NCBI RefSeq assembly: GCF_003604215.1 | Contig: NZ_QXGS01000018.1 | Location: 1-54,268 of the forward strand | Direction: 5' to 3' | DNA length: 54,268 bases | Source: Teichococcus vastitatis | GTDB lineage: Bacteria; Pseudomonadota; Alphaproteobacteria; Acetobacterales; Acetobacteraceae | In this document: positions 15,707 through 22,914 of the stretch, one piece after another | Layout of the letters: the number at the start of each line of letters is the position of its first letter | Numbering within the stretch: position 1 is the stretch's first letter | Made by a program: the position numbers and the translations under genes | The notes under the pieces: generated by a model | Told to the model about the DNA's origin: nothing | What the model saw: only the letters and a program-made list of their open reading frames with translations | Database searches by the model: none

Positions 15707-17787
15707 CCTCCGTGGCCGCGTTTCCTTCGCTGCATGCCCTGATCTACACCCCCCATGGCCGCGACGCGACGATTGCTGAGGCCCTGCTGCGCGAAGCCGG
15801 TTGCGCTTCGCGCATCTGTCCCGACCTGGCGCGGCTGGAAGCGGCCCTGGGCGATGATGACTGCTTCGCCGTGGTGACGGAGGAAGCGCTGAGAGGTGCC
15901 GATCTCAGCGGCATCGCCGCCCGCATTGCCGCACAACCAGCCTGGTCCGACCTGCCGTTCATTGTTCTGACGCGGGGTGGCGGCGGCCCTGAAAGGAATC
16001 CCGCTGCCGCGCATCTGACCGAGGTGCTCGGCAACGTCACCTTCCTGGAGAGGCCTTTTCATCCAACAACCTTTGTCAGCATCGCCCGCTCAGCACTCAA
16101 GGGCCGATACCGGCAATTCGAGGCACGCGCACGGATCGAGGAGTTGCGCGAGGGTGAGAACCGCCTGCAGACAGCCCTGCTGGCGGGCCGGCTGGGGTCT
16201 TGGGAGTTCGACATCGAGACGGAAACCCTGCAGGCTTCGGCCACCTGCAAGGCGGTTTTCGGCCTTGGACCGGATGCGCCTTTCACCTACCAGGATCTTC
16301 TGGCCCGGATCCATCCTCAGGACCGGGGAAGGATGCAGGCCGCGGTTCACCGCAGCATCAGCCAGAATGTCGACTATGCGATCGAATACCGCACGGTTTG
16401 GCCGGACGGCAGCATCCATTGGGCGGAGATCCGCGCGCGCATCGTTCGTGACCGAAAAGGAACCGGCTCCCGGCTGGTCGGGGTCTCATCCGACATCACC
16501 CAACGCAGAACCGCGGAAGACCAGCTTCGCCAGATGAACGAGACGCTGGAACAGCGGGTATCATCGCGCACGGAGGAATTGAAGCAGGCCCACGATGCCA
16601 TCATGGCGGAGATGGCGCAGCGCAAGCGCGCCGAGGACCAGCTCCGCCAGGCCCAGAAGATGGAAGCGGTGGGACAGCTCACCGGAGGTCTTGCCCATGA
16701 CTTCAACAACCTGCTTGCCGGCATCGCGGGAAGCCTTGAATTGCTGCAGATGCGGATGCTTCAGGGACGGACCACCGAACTGGACCGGTTCATCAGAACG
16801 GCGCAGGACGCCACGGATCGTGCGGCCGCGTTGACGCATCGGCTGCTGGCTTTCTCGCGAAGGCAGACGCTCGACCCGAAGCCCACCGCGGTCAATGATC
16901 TCATCGCCGGCATGGGCGAGTTGATCACCCGTACGGTCGGACCTTCCGTCACCATGGAACTGGTCGCGGCACCCGATCTGTGGGCAACGCTGATCGACCC
17001 GAACCAACTTGAGAACGCCTTGTTGAATCTCTGCATCAATGCGCGTGATGCGATGCCGGAGGGCGGCCGCATCAGGATCCTAACGGAGAATGTCCTCGCG
17101 GAGGAGGTGTCGGGCGAACCCTCCGGCATCACACCCGGCCCGTACGTGCTGATCAGCGTGAGCGACACCGGAACGGGCATGGCGCCGGATGTCGTGGAGC
17201 GCGCATTCGATCCCTTCTTCACGACCAAGCCCATCGGCCAGGGAACTGGGCTCGGCCTCTCGATGGTCTACGGTTTCGTGCGGCAATCCGGTGGCCATGT
17301 CAGGATTCAATCGGCGGTGGGGCAGGAGACCACGATTCGCCTTTATCTTCCGCGGCATCTTGCAGGGGTAGAGCCTGCGGCAGCCTTGCGGAGCCCCGCC
17401 GCCGCACCCCGGGCGGAACGAGGCGAAACCGTTCTGGTAGTCGATGATGAGCCGAGTGTCCGCATGCTGGTGGTCGAAGTGCTGCAGGAACTCGGTTACG
17501 GCGCGATCGAGGCCGCCGATGGTCAGACAGGACTCGACATCCTTCGCTCATCCGCACGAATCGATCTGCTGGTCAGCGATGTCGGCTTGCCCGGCGGAAT
17601 AAACGGCCGGCAATTGGCGGATGCCGCCCGCACCCTGAGACCGGATCTCAAGGTGCTGTTCATCACGGGCTATGCCGAGAGTGCGGTGATGGGCGGAATG
17701 CATCTCGCCCCGGGCTATTCGGTTCTGACGAAACCGTTCTCGCTCGACAATCTGGCGACGCGCATCGGAGGCTTGATCACGAGCTAG
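15703..17787 (+). CDS. Hybrid histidine kinase with pseudo-receiver (KaiC-linked)
   Basis: 694 aa, GTG start overlapping the KaiC stop (GTGA). Residues about 8-130 look like a degenerate receiver: the acidic pair is missing, the acceptor position reads [10 protein letters not shown] and the usual KPF is RPF. PAS_3 domain about 155-270 ([21 protein letters not shown]), coiled linker, HisKA with His332 in [11 protein letters not shown], HATPase_c ([14 protein letters not shown] about 442-455, GQGTGLGLS about 513-521), and a C-terminal receiver with Asp626 in [11 protein letters not shown] and KPFSLD. No transmembrane helix. Strong paralogy with the kinase at 3297-5435 over the catalytic core and receiver; the N-terminal sensory parts differ. 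Presumably it works with the KaiC-like ATPase. Output regulator unknown. Confidence 0.92.
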   Translation: MTSVAAFPSLHALIYTPHGRDATIAEALLREAGCASRICPDLARLEAALGDDDCFAVVTEEALRGADLSGIAARIAAQPAWSDLPFIVLTRGGGGPERNPAAAHLTEVLGNVTFLERPFHPTTFVSIARSALKGRYRQFEARARIEELREGENRLQTALLAGRLGSWEFDIETETLQASATCKAVFGLGPDAPFTYQDLLARIHPQDRGRMQAAVHRSISQNVDYAIEYRTVWPDGSIHWAEIRARIVRDRKGTGSRLVGVSSDITQRRTAEDQLRQMNETLEQRVSSRTEELKQAHDAIMAEMAQRKRAEDQLRQAQKMEAVGQLTGGLAHDFNNLLAGIAGSLELLQMRMLQGRTTELDRFIRTAQDATDRAAALTHRLLAFSRRQTLDPKPTAVNDLIAGMGELITRTVGPSVTMELVAAPDLWATLIDPNQLENALLNLCINARDAMPEGGRIRILTENVLAEEVSGEPSGITPGPYVLISVSDTGTGMAPDVVERAFDPFFTTKPIGQGTGLGLSMVYGFVRQSGGHVRIQSAVGQETTIRLYLPRHLAGVEPAAALRSPAAAPRAERGETVLVVDDEPSVRMLVVEVLQELGYGAIEAADGQTGLDILRSSARIDLLVSDVGLPGGINGRQLADAARTLRPDLKVLFITGYAESAVMGGMHLAPGYSVLTKPFSLDNLATRIGGLITS

Positions 17788-18131
17788 GGCAAAACTTCTA
17801 TGTTGATTCGCTGCGCGGCCCGCCCATCAGGAGGTTGTTGCCGGCGGCATTGCCGGCGCCAGGGCATTCAGCGGAACCGGCTCTGACGCAGCGACGGATG
17901 CGCGGAGGAGAGCGTCGCCGCTCCTGCTGCCGAGGCTCGGCCCGATCCTGGCCTTGGAAGCTTAGTTCGCTGCCGCATCCGCTCGGCCAAAAGGGGGAGA
18001 AGAGAAGATACAGGTGGGCACTTGATTTATCTCATAAGTAAAATTATGTAAAATACTCGATAGAGCCGTGGCTGCTAATCTGCAACGCCGGGTTTTATCG
18101 CACCCGCCGCATGGGAGCAGCATACCGCCTG
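17788..18131. other. 344-bp gap between convergent genes, with an AT-rich patch
   Basis: No gene supported. GCCGGC at 17840-17845 can pair with GCCGGC at 17852-17857 (6-nt loop), about 50 nt after the kinase stop; no T-tract. Bases 18021-18060 contain only 9 G/C in 40, very unusual in this window. The patch lies about 70 bp beyond the 3' end of the GGT gene. Confidence 0.5.
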
Positions 18132-19913
18132 TCACCGGCCGATCGCGTAGGCCTGCATCAAGCGCGGCGTGGCGGCCGCGATCAGGAACCCGTCCTCCCG
18201 CCCCACGGCGCAGACCCGCCCGAGGGACCACGGTGCTTCCACCGACACCCGATGTCCGCGCCGCTCAAGCGCGGCAATGGCATCCGGGCCGATGCGGTCC
18301 TCCACCAGCAGGCGCCCCGGTTCGAAGGTGCGCGGGTAAAAGGATTGCGGGAAATGCTTGCTGGTGAAGAGCGGCAGGTCGATGGCCGCCTGCAGATCAA
18401 GGTCGTGGTGCAGGCGCCGCAGCAGGACGGCCAGAGTCCATTGGTCCTGCTGGTCGCCACCTGGCGTGCCCAGGGCGAGGTAGCCTTCACCGTTTCGCGT
18501 CACCAGGGTTGGGGTCAAGGTGGTGCGGGGCCGCATGCCTGGCCGCAGGTCGCTGGGCAGCCCGGCATCGATCCAGCCCATCTGCCCCCGGGTGGAGATG
18601 GCGAAGCCAAGGCCCGGCACGGCGGGCGAGGATTGCAGCCAGCCGCCCGAAGGCGTGGCGGAGATCATGTTGCTCCAGCGGTCCACCACGTCCAGGTGCA
18701 CGGTGTCGCCCCACTCCACCGGCAAGGGGGCGAAGGTGGGCTCCCCGGCACCAATGCCCACCGGGGTTTCCGCCCCCGCCATGGCCAGGATGCGGCGCAT
18801 GGCATCGGCGGCGCCGGGCAAGTCGCCGGGCACCAGTTCGAGCGACGCAGCATCCCCCAGCAGGGCACGGCGACGGTCGGCGTAGTCGCGCGACAACAAG
18901 GTGCTGAGCGGAATGTCGGACGCGTCGGGATCGCCGTAGAAGACCTCACGGTCGGCATAGGACAGCTTCATGCATTCCACCACCGTGTGCACGAAGCGCT
19001 CGCCGGCCGGATCCATGGCCGCGATGTCGAAGCCTTCCAGTAGGGCCAGGCTCTGCAGCAGCGCGGGGCCCTGGCCCCACGGACCCGTCTTGTGCACGGT
19101 CACCCCCGCGTAATCGCGTGACACAGTGCGTTCCACCCGCGCCGCGTAGCGTGCGAAATCCTCCCCGCGCAGCAGACCGGCATGACGGCGTCCGGTGGAG
19201 TCCATCAGTTCCGCCGTGCGGTAGAAGCGGTCCACCGCCTCGGCGACGAAGCCGCGGTAGAAGGCATCGCGCGCCGCCTCGATCTGGCGCTCGCGATCCG
19301 GGCCAGCAGCTTCCGCCTCGGCCAGGATGCGGCGATAGGTGGCGGCGATGGCGGGGGTGCGGAAGCGGGCGCGCGGGCGCGGCACCGCACCGTCAGGAAT
19401 CCACACCTCGGCCGAACTGGGCCATTCCGCCAGAAAGAAGTCCCGCGCAGCCAGGATGGAGGAGGAAACGCGGGGCAACACGGGGAACCCGTCCTCGGCA
19501 TAGCCGATCGCGGCTTCCAGCACGGCGCGCGGGCTCCAGGTGCCGTGGTCACGCAGCAGCAGCATCCAGGCGTCGAATGCCCCTGGCACGACGGATGGCA
19601 GAAGCCCCGTGCCCGGGACCTGCTTCAGGCCGAGCTCTGTGAAGCGCTCCGGCGTGGCGGCCATCGGGAACGGTCCCTGGCCGCAGATCACCGCGGGCTC
19701 CGGCGCGTCGTGGCGCTTCAGGATGATGGGCACCTCGCCACCCGGGCCGTTCAGGTGCGGCTCCACGATCTGCAGCACGAAGCCCGCGGCCACGGCGGCG
19801 TCAAAGGCGTTGCCGCCGCGCTCCAGCACCGACATGCCGACGGCGCTGGCGAGCCAATGGGTGGTGGCCACCGCACCGAAGGTGCCGCGGATCTCCGGCC
19901 GGGTGGTGAACAT
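18132..19913 (-). CDS. Gamma-glutamyltransferase family protein (GGT 1)
   Basis: 593 aa Ntn-hydrolase proenzyme. N-terminal signature ATTHWLASAVGMSVLERGGN and AFDAAVAAGFVLQIVEPHLNGPGG. The predicted autocleavage nucleophile is Thr404 in WGDTVHLDVVD, the place of TTHYSVVD in E. coli GGT, followed by SGGWLQSS and GTPGGDQQ. Family members cleave the gamma-glutamyl bond of glutathione or gamma-glutamyl compounds, or act as cephalosporin acylases. No signal peptide is visible, so a cytoplasmic location is likely, unlike periplasmic E. coli GGT. Divergent from a GntR regulator with a good inverted repeat in between (19937-19952). A second, distantly related copy is at 32656-34263. Confidence 0.92.
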   Translation of the reverse strand: MFTTRPEIRGTFGAVATTHWLASAVGMSVLERGGNAFDAAVAAGFVLQIVEPHLNGPGGEVPIILKRHDAPEPAVICGQGPFPMAATPERFTELGLKQVPGTGLLPSVVPGAFDAWMLLLRDHGTWSPRAVLEAAIGYAEDGFPVLPRVSSSILAARDFFLAEWPSSAEVWIPDGAVPRPRARFRTPAIAATYRRILAEAEAAGPDRERQIEAARDAFYRGFVAEAVDRFYRTAELMDSTGRRHAGLLRGEDFARYAARVERTVSRDYAGVTVHKTGPWGQGPALLQSLALLEGFDIAAMDPAGERFVHTVVECMKLSYADREVFYGDPDASDIPLSTLLSRDYADRRRALLGDAASLELVPGDLPGAADAMRRILAMAGAETPVGIGAGEPTFAPLPVEWGDTVHLDVVDRWSNMISATPSGGWLQSSPAVPGLGFAISTRGQMGWIDAGLPSDLRPGMRPRTTLTPTLVTRNGEGYLALGTPGGDQQDQWTLAVLLRRLHHDLDLQAAIDLPLFTSKHFPQSFYPRTFEPGRLLVEDRIGPDAIAALERRGHRVSVEAPWSLGRVCAVGREDGFLIAAATPRLMQAYAIGR

Positions 19914-19936
19914 GCACGATTTCCCCGAGTTCTGGA

Positions 19937-19952
19937 ACCAATTCAGATTGGT
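19937..19952. promoter_or_regulatory. Operator-like inverted repeat ACCAAT-TCAG-ATTGGT
   Basis: A perfect 6-4-6 inverted repeat, 24 bp upstream of the GGT 1 start codon in the GGT/GntR divergent region. Size and dyad form suit a FadR/FCD-type GntR dimer. The adjacent GntR protein is the obvious candidate binder; repression of GGT is inferred. Confidence 0.5.
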
Positions 19953-20060
19953 ATCATAGTTCAGGCCCGCGCAGGACCCATCGCCAGCTTAACCCTCTTG
20001 TTTGGCGAAAGGAACCGCCTGGACTTGTGCGGACCGGTGGACTCATTTAGCAGAGGTTCC

Positions 20061-20828
20061 ATGCCAGCCCGTTCCGCGGCCGATCGTCTCAACACCCACC
20101 TGCACGAGGCGGGGCTGCTGTCCGGCGACCGCCTTCCTCCCGAACGCCAGCTCACCGTGCTGCTCGGCGTCAGCCGCCGCGCATTGCGCGAGGCACTGGG
20201 CGAGATGGAATTGCAGGGCCTCGTCTGGCGCGGTGTCGGCCAGGGCACGTTCCTTGGACCGAAGCCGCCGCAGCCCGCCCGCGCCGAAACGCGCGCGCGC
20301 GCGAGCACGCCGCTCGCCATCATGGAAGCCCGTCTGACGCTGGAGCCTGCCCTGGCCTCGCTCGCCGCCATCAAGGCCACGGCCGCCGATCTGGAGGCCG
20401 TGGCGCGCGCCGCGGGACGCGGTGCCGAGACGCGGGATCAGAACAGTTGGGGCCGCTGGGATGGTGCGTTCCACGGTGCCATTGCCCGCGCCTGCCACAA
20501 CCCGCTGCTGCTCGGCGCGTTCGAGGCGGTGGAAGCCAGCCGCGCCCGCACGGATTGGGGCCGGCTGCGCGCCGCCATCACCACCACGCCCATGCGCCAA
20601 GCCTCGGCGCTGGAGCACCAGGCCATCGCCGCCGCCATCACCACGCGCGATCCGTCAGCGGCCCAGCGCGCCATGCGTGCCCATCTTCACTCGGTCCATC
20701 TCGCCATCCTGAGCGCGGGCACAGGCTTCGATCACAATCCGGAACCGCGGGAACAACCCGCGGACAGACAGGCCAACACGGTTGAACCCGCTGAGCGAGC
20801 CACGTCTCGCAGGACATCACCACCATGA
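20061..20828 (+). CDS. GntR family (FadR/FCD type) transcriptional regulator
   Basis: 255 aa from the ATG at 20061 (AGAGG ribosome site; upstream in-frame starts fall inside the GGT gene). Winged helix-turn-helix about 1-65 (SGDRLPPERQLTVLLGVSRR, ALREALGEMELQGLVWRGVG) and an all-helical FCD effector domain about 85-225. A low-complexity C-terminal tail follows. FCD regulators usually respond to carboxylic acids or amino acids. The stop overlaps the next start (ATGA), so it is coupled to the Bug binding-protein gene; divergent from GGT 1. Confidence 0.9.
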   Translation: MPARSAADRLNTHLHEAGLLSGDRLPPERQLTVLLGVSRRALREALGEMELQGLVWRGVGQGTFLGPKPPQPARAETRARASTPLAIMEARLTLEPALASLAAIKATAADLEAVARAAGRGAETRDQNSWGRWDGAFHGAIARACHNPLLLGAFEAVEASRARTDWGRLRAAITTTPMRQASALEHQAIAAAITTRDPSAAQRAMRAHLHSVHLAILSAGTGFDHNPEPREQPADRQANTVEPAERATSRRTSPP

Positions 20829-21820
20829 GCAGACCCCTTCTCCCGCGCCGTGTCGCCCTGTCCCTGCTGGCCGCGCCCGTTCTCCCTGCATGGCCACAGG
20901 CCACGTGGGCGCAGGAAGGCTACCCGAGCCGCCCCGTCAGCGTGATCGTGCCCTGGGCACCGGGCGGATCGACCGACATCCTGGCGCGGGTCTTGTCGGA
21001 GCCGCTGCGCGTGGCATTGGGCCAGCCCTTCGTGGTCGAGAACCGCTCCGGCGCATCCGGCAACATCGGCTCGGCCCATGTGGCGCGTGCCGCTCCGGAC
21101 GGGCAGACGCTGCTGGTCGGCTCCATGAGCACGCATGCGATGAACGATGCGCTGTTCAGCAACATGCCGTTCAACGGCGCGGAGGATTTCACCCCGGTCG
21201 CACTGCTGGCCTATGTGCTGAACACCATGGTGGTGCATCCTTCGGTGCCCGGCGGCACGGTGCCGGAGTTCATCGCCTATGCCAGGGCGAACCCCGGCAA
21301 GCTCGCCTATGCCTCCGCCGGGGCAGGCTCCACCAATCACCTCTGCGCCGCGATGTTCGCGCAGATGGCAGGGCTGGACATGGTGCACGTGCCGTATCGC
21401 GGGGGCGCGCCCGCCGTGCTGGACACGGTGGCCGGGCAGACGCAATTGCTCTTCTCCGCCGGCACGCAAACGCTGGAGCATGTCCGCAACGGACGGCTGA
21501 AGCTGCTGGCGGTGACGGAACAGCGGCGTTCCGCCCTGCTGCCGCAAGTGCCGGCGGTGAATGAAAGCTTGCCGGGCTTCGAAATGGCGGTCTGGTATGG
21601 CGCGCTGGGCCCCCGGGGGATGCCGCCCGCGCTGGTGAACCGCCTCAATGCTGAGATCAACAAGGCGCTGATGCTGCCGGAAGTGAAGAACAAGATGGAT
21701 GCCATCGGTGTCGAGGTGGTGAACGAATCCGCCGCCTCCTTCGCCGCCATCCTGCGCGCCGATGCGGCGAAGTGGCACAAGGTCATCGGCGATCTGGGGA
21801 TCGACAAGACCGATGCCTGA
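20825..21820 (+). CDS. Tripartite tricarboxylate transporter (Bug family) substrate-binding protein
   Basis: 331 aa. Signal peptide 1-30 (RRVALSLLAAPVLPAWPQATWAQ in two parts). Mature protein carries the Bug/TctC signature: YPSRPVSVIVPWAPGGSTD, VVENRSGASGNIGS, VPYRGGAPAVLD, PAVNESLPGFEM. Periplasmic receptor for carboxylates or amino-acid derivatives. TctA and TctB membrane genes are absent, which is common for Bug proteins. Coupled to the GntR gene before it (4-bp overlap) and the GAF gene after it (8-bp overlap). Confidence 0.95.
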   Translation: MSRPLLPRRVALSLLAAPVLPAWPQATWAQEGYPSRPVSVIVPWAPGGSTDILARVLSEPLRVALGQPFVVENRSGASGNIGSAHVARAAPDGQTLLVGSMSTHAMNDALFSNMPFNGAEDFTPVALLAYVLNTMVVHPSVPGGTVPEFIAYARANPGKLAYASAGAGSTNHLCAAMFAQMAGLDMVHVPYRGGAPAVLDTVAGQTQLLFSAGTQTLEHVRNGRLKLLAVTEQRRSALLPQVPAVNESLPGFEMAVWYGALGPRGMPPALVNRLNAEINKALMLPEVKNKMDAIGVEVVNESAASFAAILRADAAKWHKVIGDLGIDKTDA

Positions 21821-22289
21821 CGATGTTGCTGCGCTGGCCGAGGCCTTCGAGGCCGCGGCGACGGACACGGCGCCGCTGCCCCGGATCCGCGCCGCGGCGC
21901 GGATCGGGGCCGAGGGGAGCGGAGTTCGGCTTTGCACCGCCATGCTGTTCGACCGTGATGCCATGGCGGTGCAGCGCATCTACAGTTCCCGGCCCGATGA
22001 GTACCCCGTGGGCGGACGCAAGCCGAAGCGGGACACGGCATGGGGCCGCCACGTGCTGCTGCGTGGCCAGCGCTTCGAGGGCGAGGGCGAGGCGGCGATC
22101 CGGGCCCATTTCGACGATGCCGACGTGATCCTGGGCCTCGGGCTGCGCAGCATCGTCAACCTGCCGATCCTGCGCGCCGGCCGGTGCGTCGGCACGCTCA
22201 ACATGCTGTGGCCGCAGGCGGCGCTGGATGCCGGGCACGTGATGACGGCGCGCCACCTGGCGCTTCTGGCCGCGCCGGACTGGTTCTGA
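21813..22289 (+). CDS. Small GAF-domain protein linked to a binding-protein gene (copy 1)
   Basis: 158 aa, no signal peptide. The start ATG (21813) overlaps the Bug gene stop by 8 bp. The fold pattern is GAF-like: VRLCTAMLFDRDAMAVQRIY, SSRPDEYPVGGRK at about 58-70, then GLRSIVNLPILRAGRCVGTL and NML. The same RLCT...YPVGGRK...G..N.P....G...G..N arrangement occurs in the 168-aa protein at 31089-31595, which likewise overlaps the end of a binding-protein gene. GAF domains bind small ligands. This one has no fused output domain and no known function. Coupling to a periplasmic receptor gene suggests a cytosolic sensor or binder for the same compound (inference). Confidence 0.82.
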   Translation: MPDDVAALAEAFEAAATDTAPLPRIRAAARIGAEGSGVRLCTAMLFDRDAMAVQRIYSSRPDEYPVGGRKPKRDTAWGRHVLLRGQRFEGEGEAAIRAHFDDADVILGLGLRSIVNLPILRAGRCVGTLNMLWPQAALDAGHVMTARHLALLAAPDWF

Positions 22290-22293
22290 GCAG

Positions 22294-22331
22294 GTCGCCC
22301 CCGCCTGCTGTCCACCCAGACGGGGGGCGAC
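22294..22331 (+). terminator. Hairpin after the GAF gene
   Basis: GTCGCCCCC (22294-22302) pairs perfectly with GGGGGCGAC (22323-22331), 9 bp, loop 20 nt, starting 4 nt past the GAF stop and ending just before the convergent Lrp gene's stop. No T-tract. Probable transcription end for the GntR-Bug-GAF operon. Confidence 0.4.
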
Positions 22332-22335
22332 GCGC

Positions 22336-22797
22336 TCACAGCGGCAGCGGCGCGTCGCTCTTCACTTCCTCCATCACGGCATAGGTGCGCGTTTCCCGCA
22401 CGCCTGGCAGGCCGAGCAGCACGTCGCCCAGGAAGCGGCGGTAGGCGGCCATGTCGCGCACCCGGGTCTTCACCAGGTAGTCGAAGCCGCCGGCGACCAT
22501 GTGACATTCCAGCACCTCCGGCGCGCGGCTCACCGCCTCGGCGAAGCGGCCGAATACGTCCGGTGTTGTTTTGTCCAGCAGCACCTCCACGAATACCAGG
22601 AGGCCGAGGCCCAGCCGGTGGGGATCCACGCGCGCGCCGAAGCCGGTGATCAGGCCATCCTGGAGCAGCCGCCGCGTGCGCTCGCTGGTTGCGGTCGGCG
22701 ACAGGCCGATGCGGTCTGACAGTTCGAGATTGGTGATCCGCCCCTCGCGCTGGAGGATGGAGAGGATCATGCGATCCGTCTGGTCAATATCCGGCAC
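22336..22797 (-). CDS. Lrp/AsnC family regulator, probable activator of putA
   Basis: 153 aa, GTG start at 22797. Helix-turn-helix about 5-58 (ITNLELSDRIGLSPTATSER) and RAM domain about 65-145 (ECHMVAGGFDYLVKTRV). Divergent from putA, the standard arrangement in alphaproteobacteria, where an Lrp-type PutR responds to proline and activates putA. Proline as effector is inferred from that precedent. The protein is distinct in sequence from the Lrp beside hpd. Confidence 0.92.
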   Translation of the reverse strand: MPDIDQTDRMILSILQREGRITNLELSDRIGLSPTATSERTRRLLQDGLITGFGARVDPHRLGLGLLVFVEVLLDKTTPDVFGRFAEAVSRAPEVLECHMVAGGFDYLVKTRVRDMAAYRRFLGDVLLGLPGVRETRTYAVMEEVKSDAPLPL

Positions 22798-22854
22798 GAT
22801 TCTCTACCTGCATGCCTTTTCCTGATGATTCCTGAGGCAGATCGGCCGATTACC

Positions 22855-22885
22855 TTGTTTGGATCCTCCCTGACCACGGTAAAAT
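22855..22885 (+). promoter_or_regulatory. Possible putA promoter
   Basis: TTGTTT (22855-22860), 19-bp spacer, TAAAAT (22880-22885), 30 bp before the chosen putA start. ATTACC at 22849-22854 and GGTAA at 22878-22882 form a loose dyad around it that could be a regulator site. If it is the promoter, the upstream in-frame ATG at 22825 cannot be the start. Confidence 0.3.
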
Positions 22886-22914
22886 ACGGGGGTTCCTGCC
22901 GAGATGGACGTGAC

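Noticed and set aside
14204-17787. A complete Kai circadian clock
   Set aside because: No kaiA or kaiB is present, and the KaiC phosphosite pair does not match Ser-Thr; only a KaiC-like ATPase plus kinase is supported.
20290-20310. A CG-dinucleotide run in the GntR gene as a special structure
   Set aside because: It is explained by a coding Arg-Ala repeat in a linker between two domains in GC-rich DNA.
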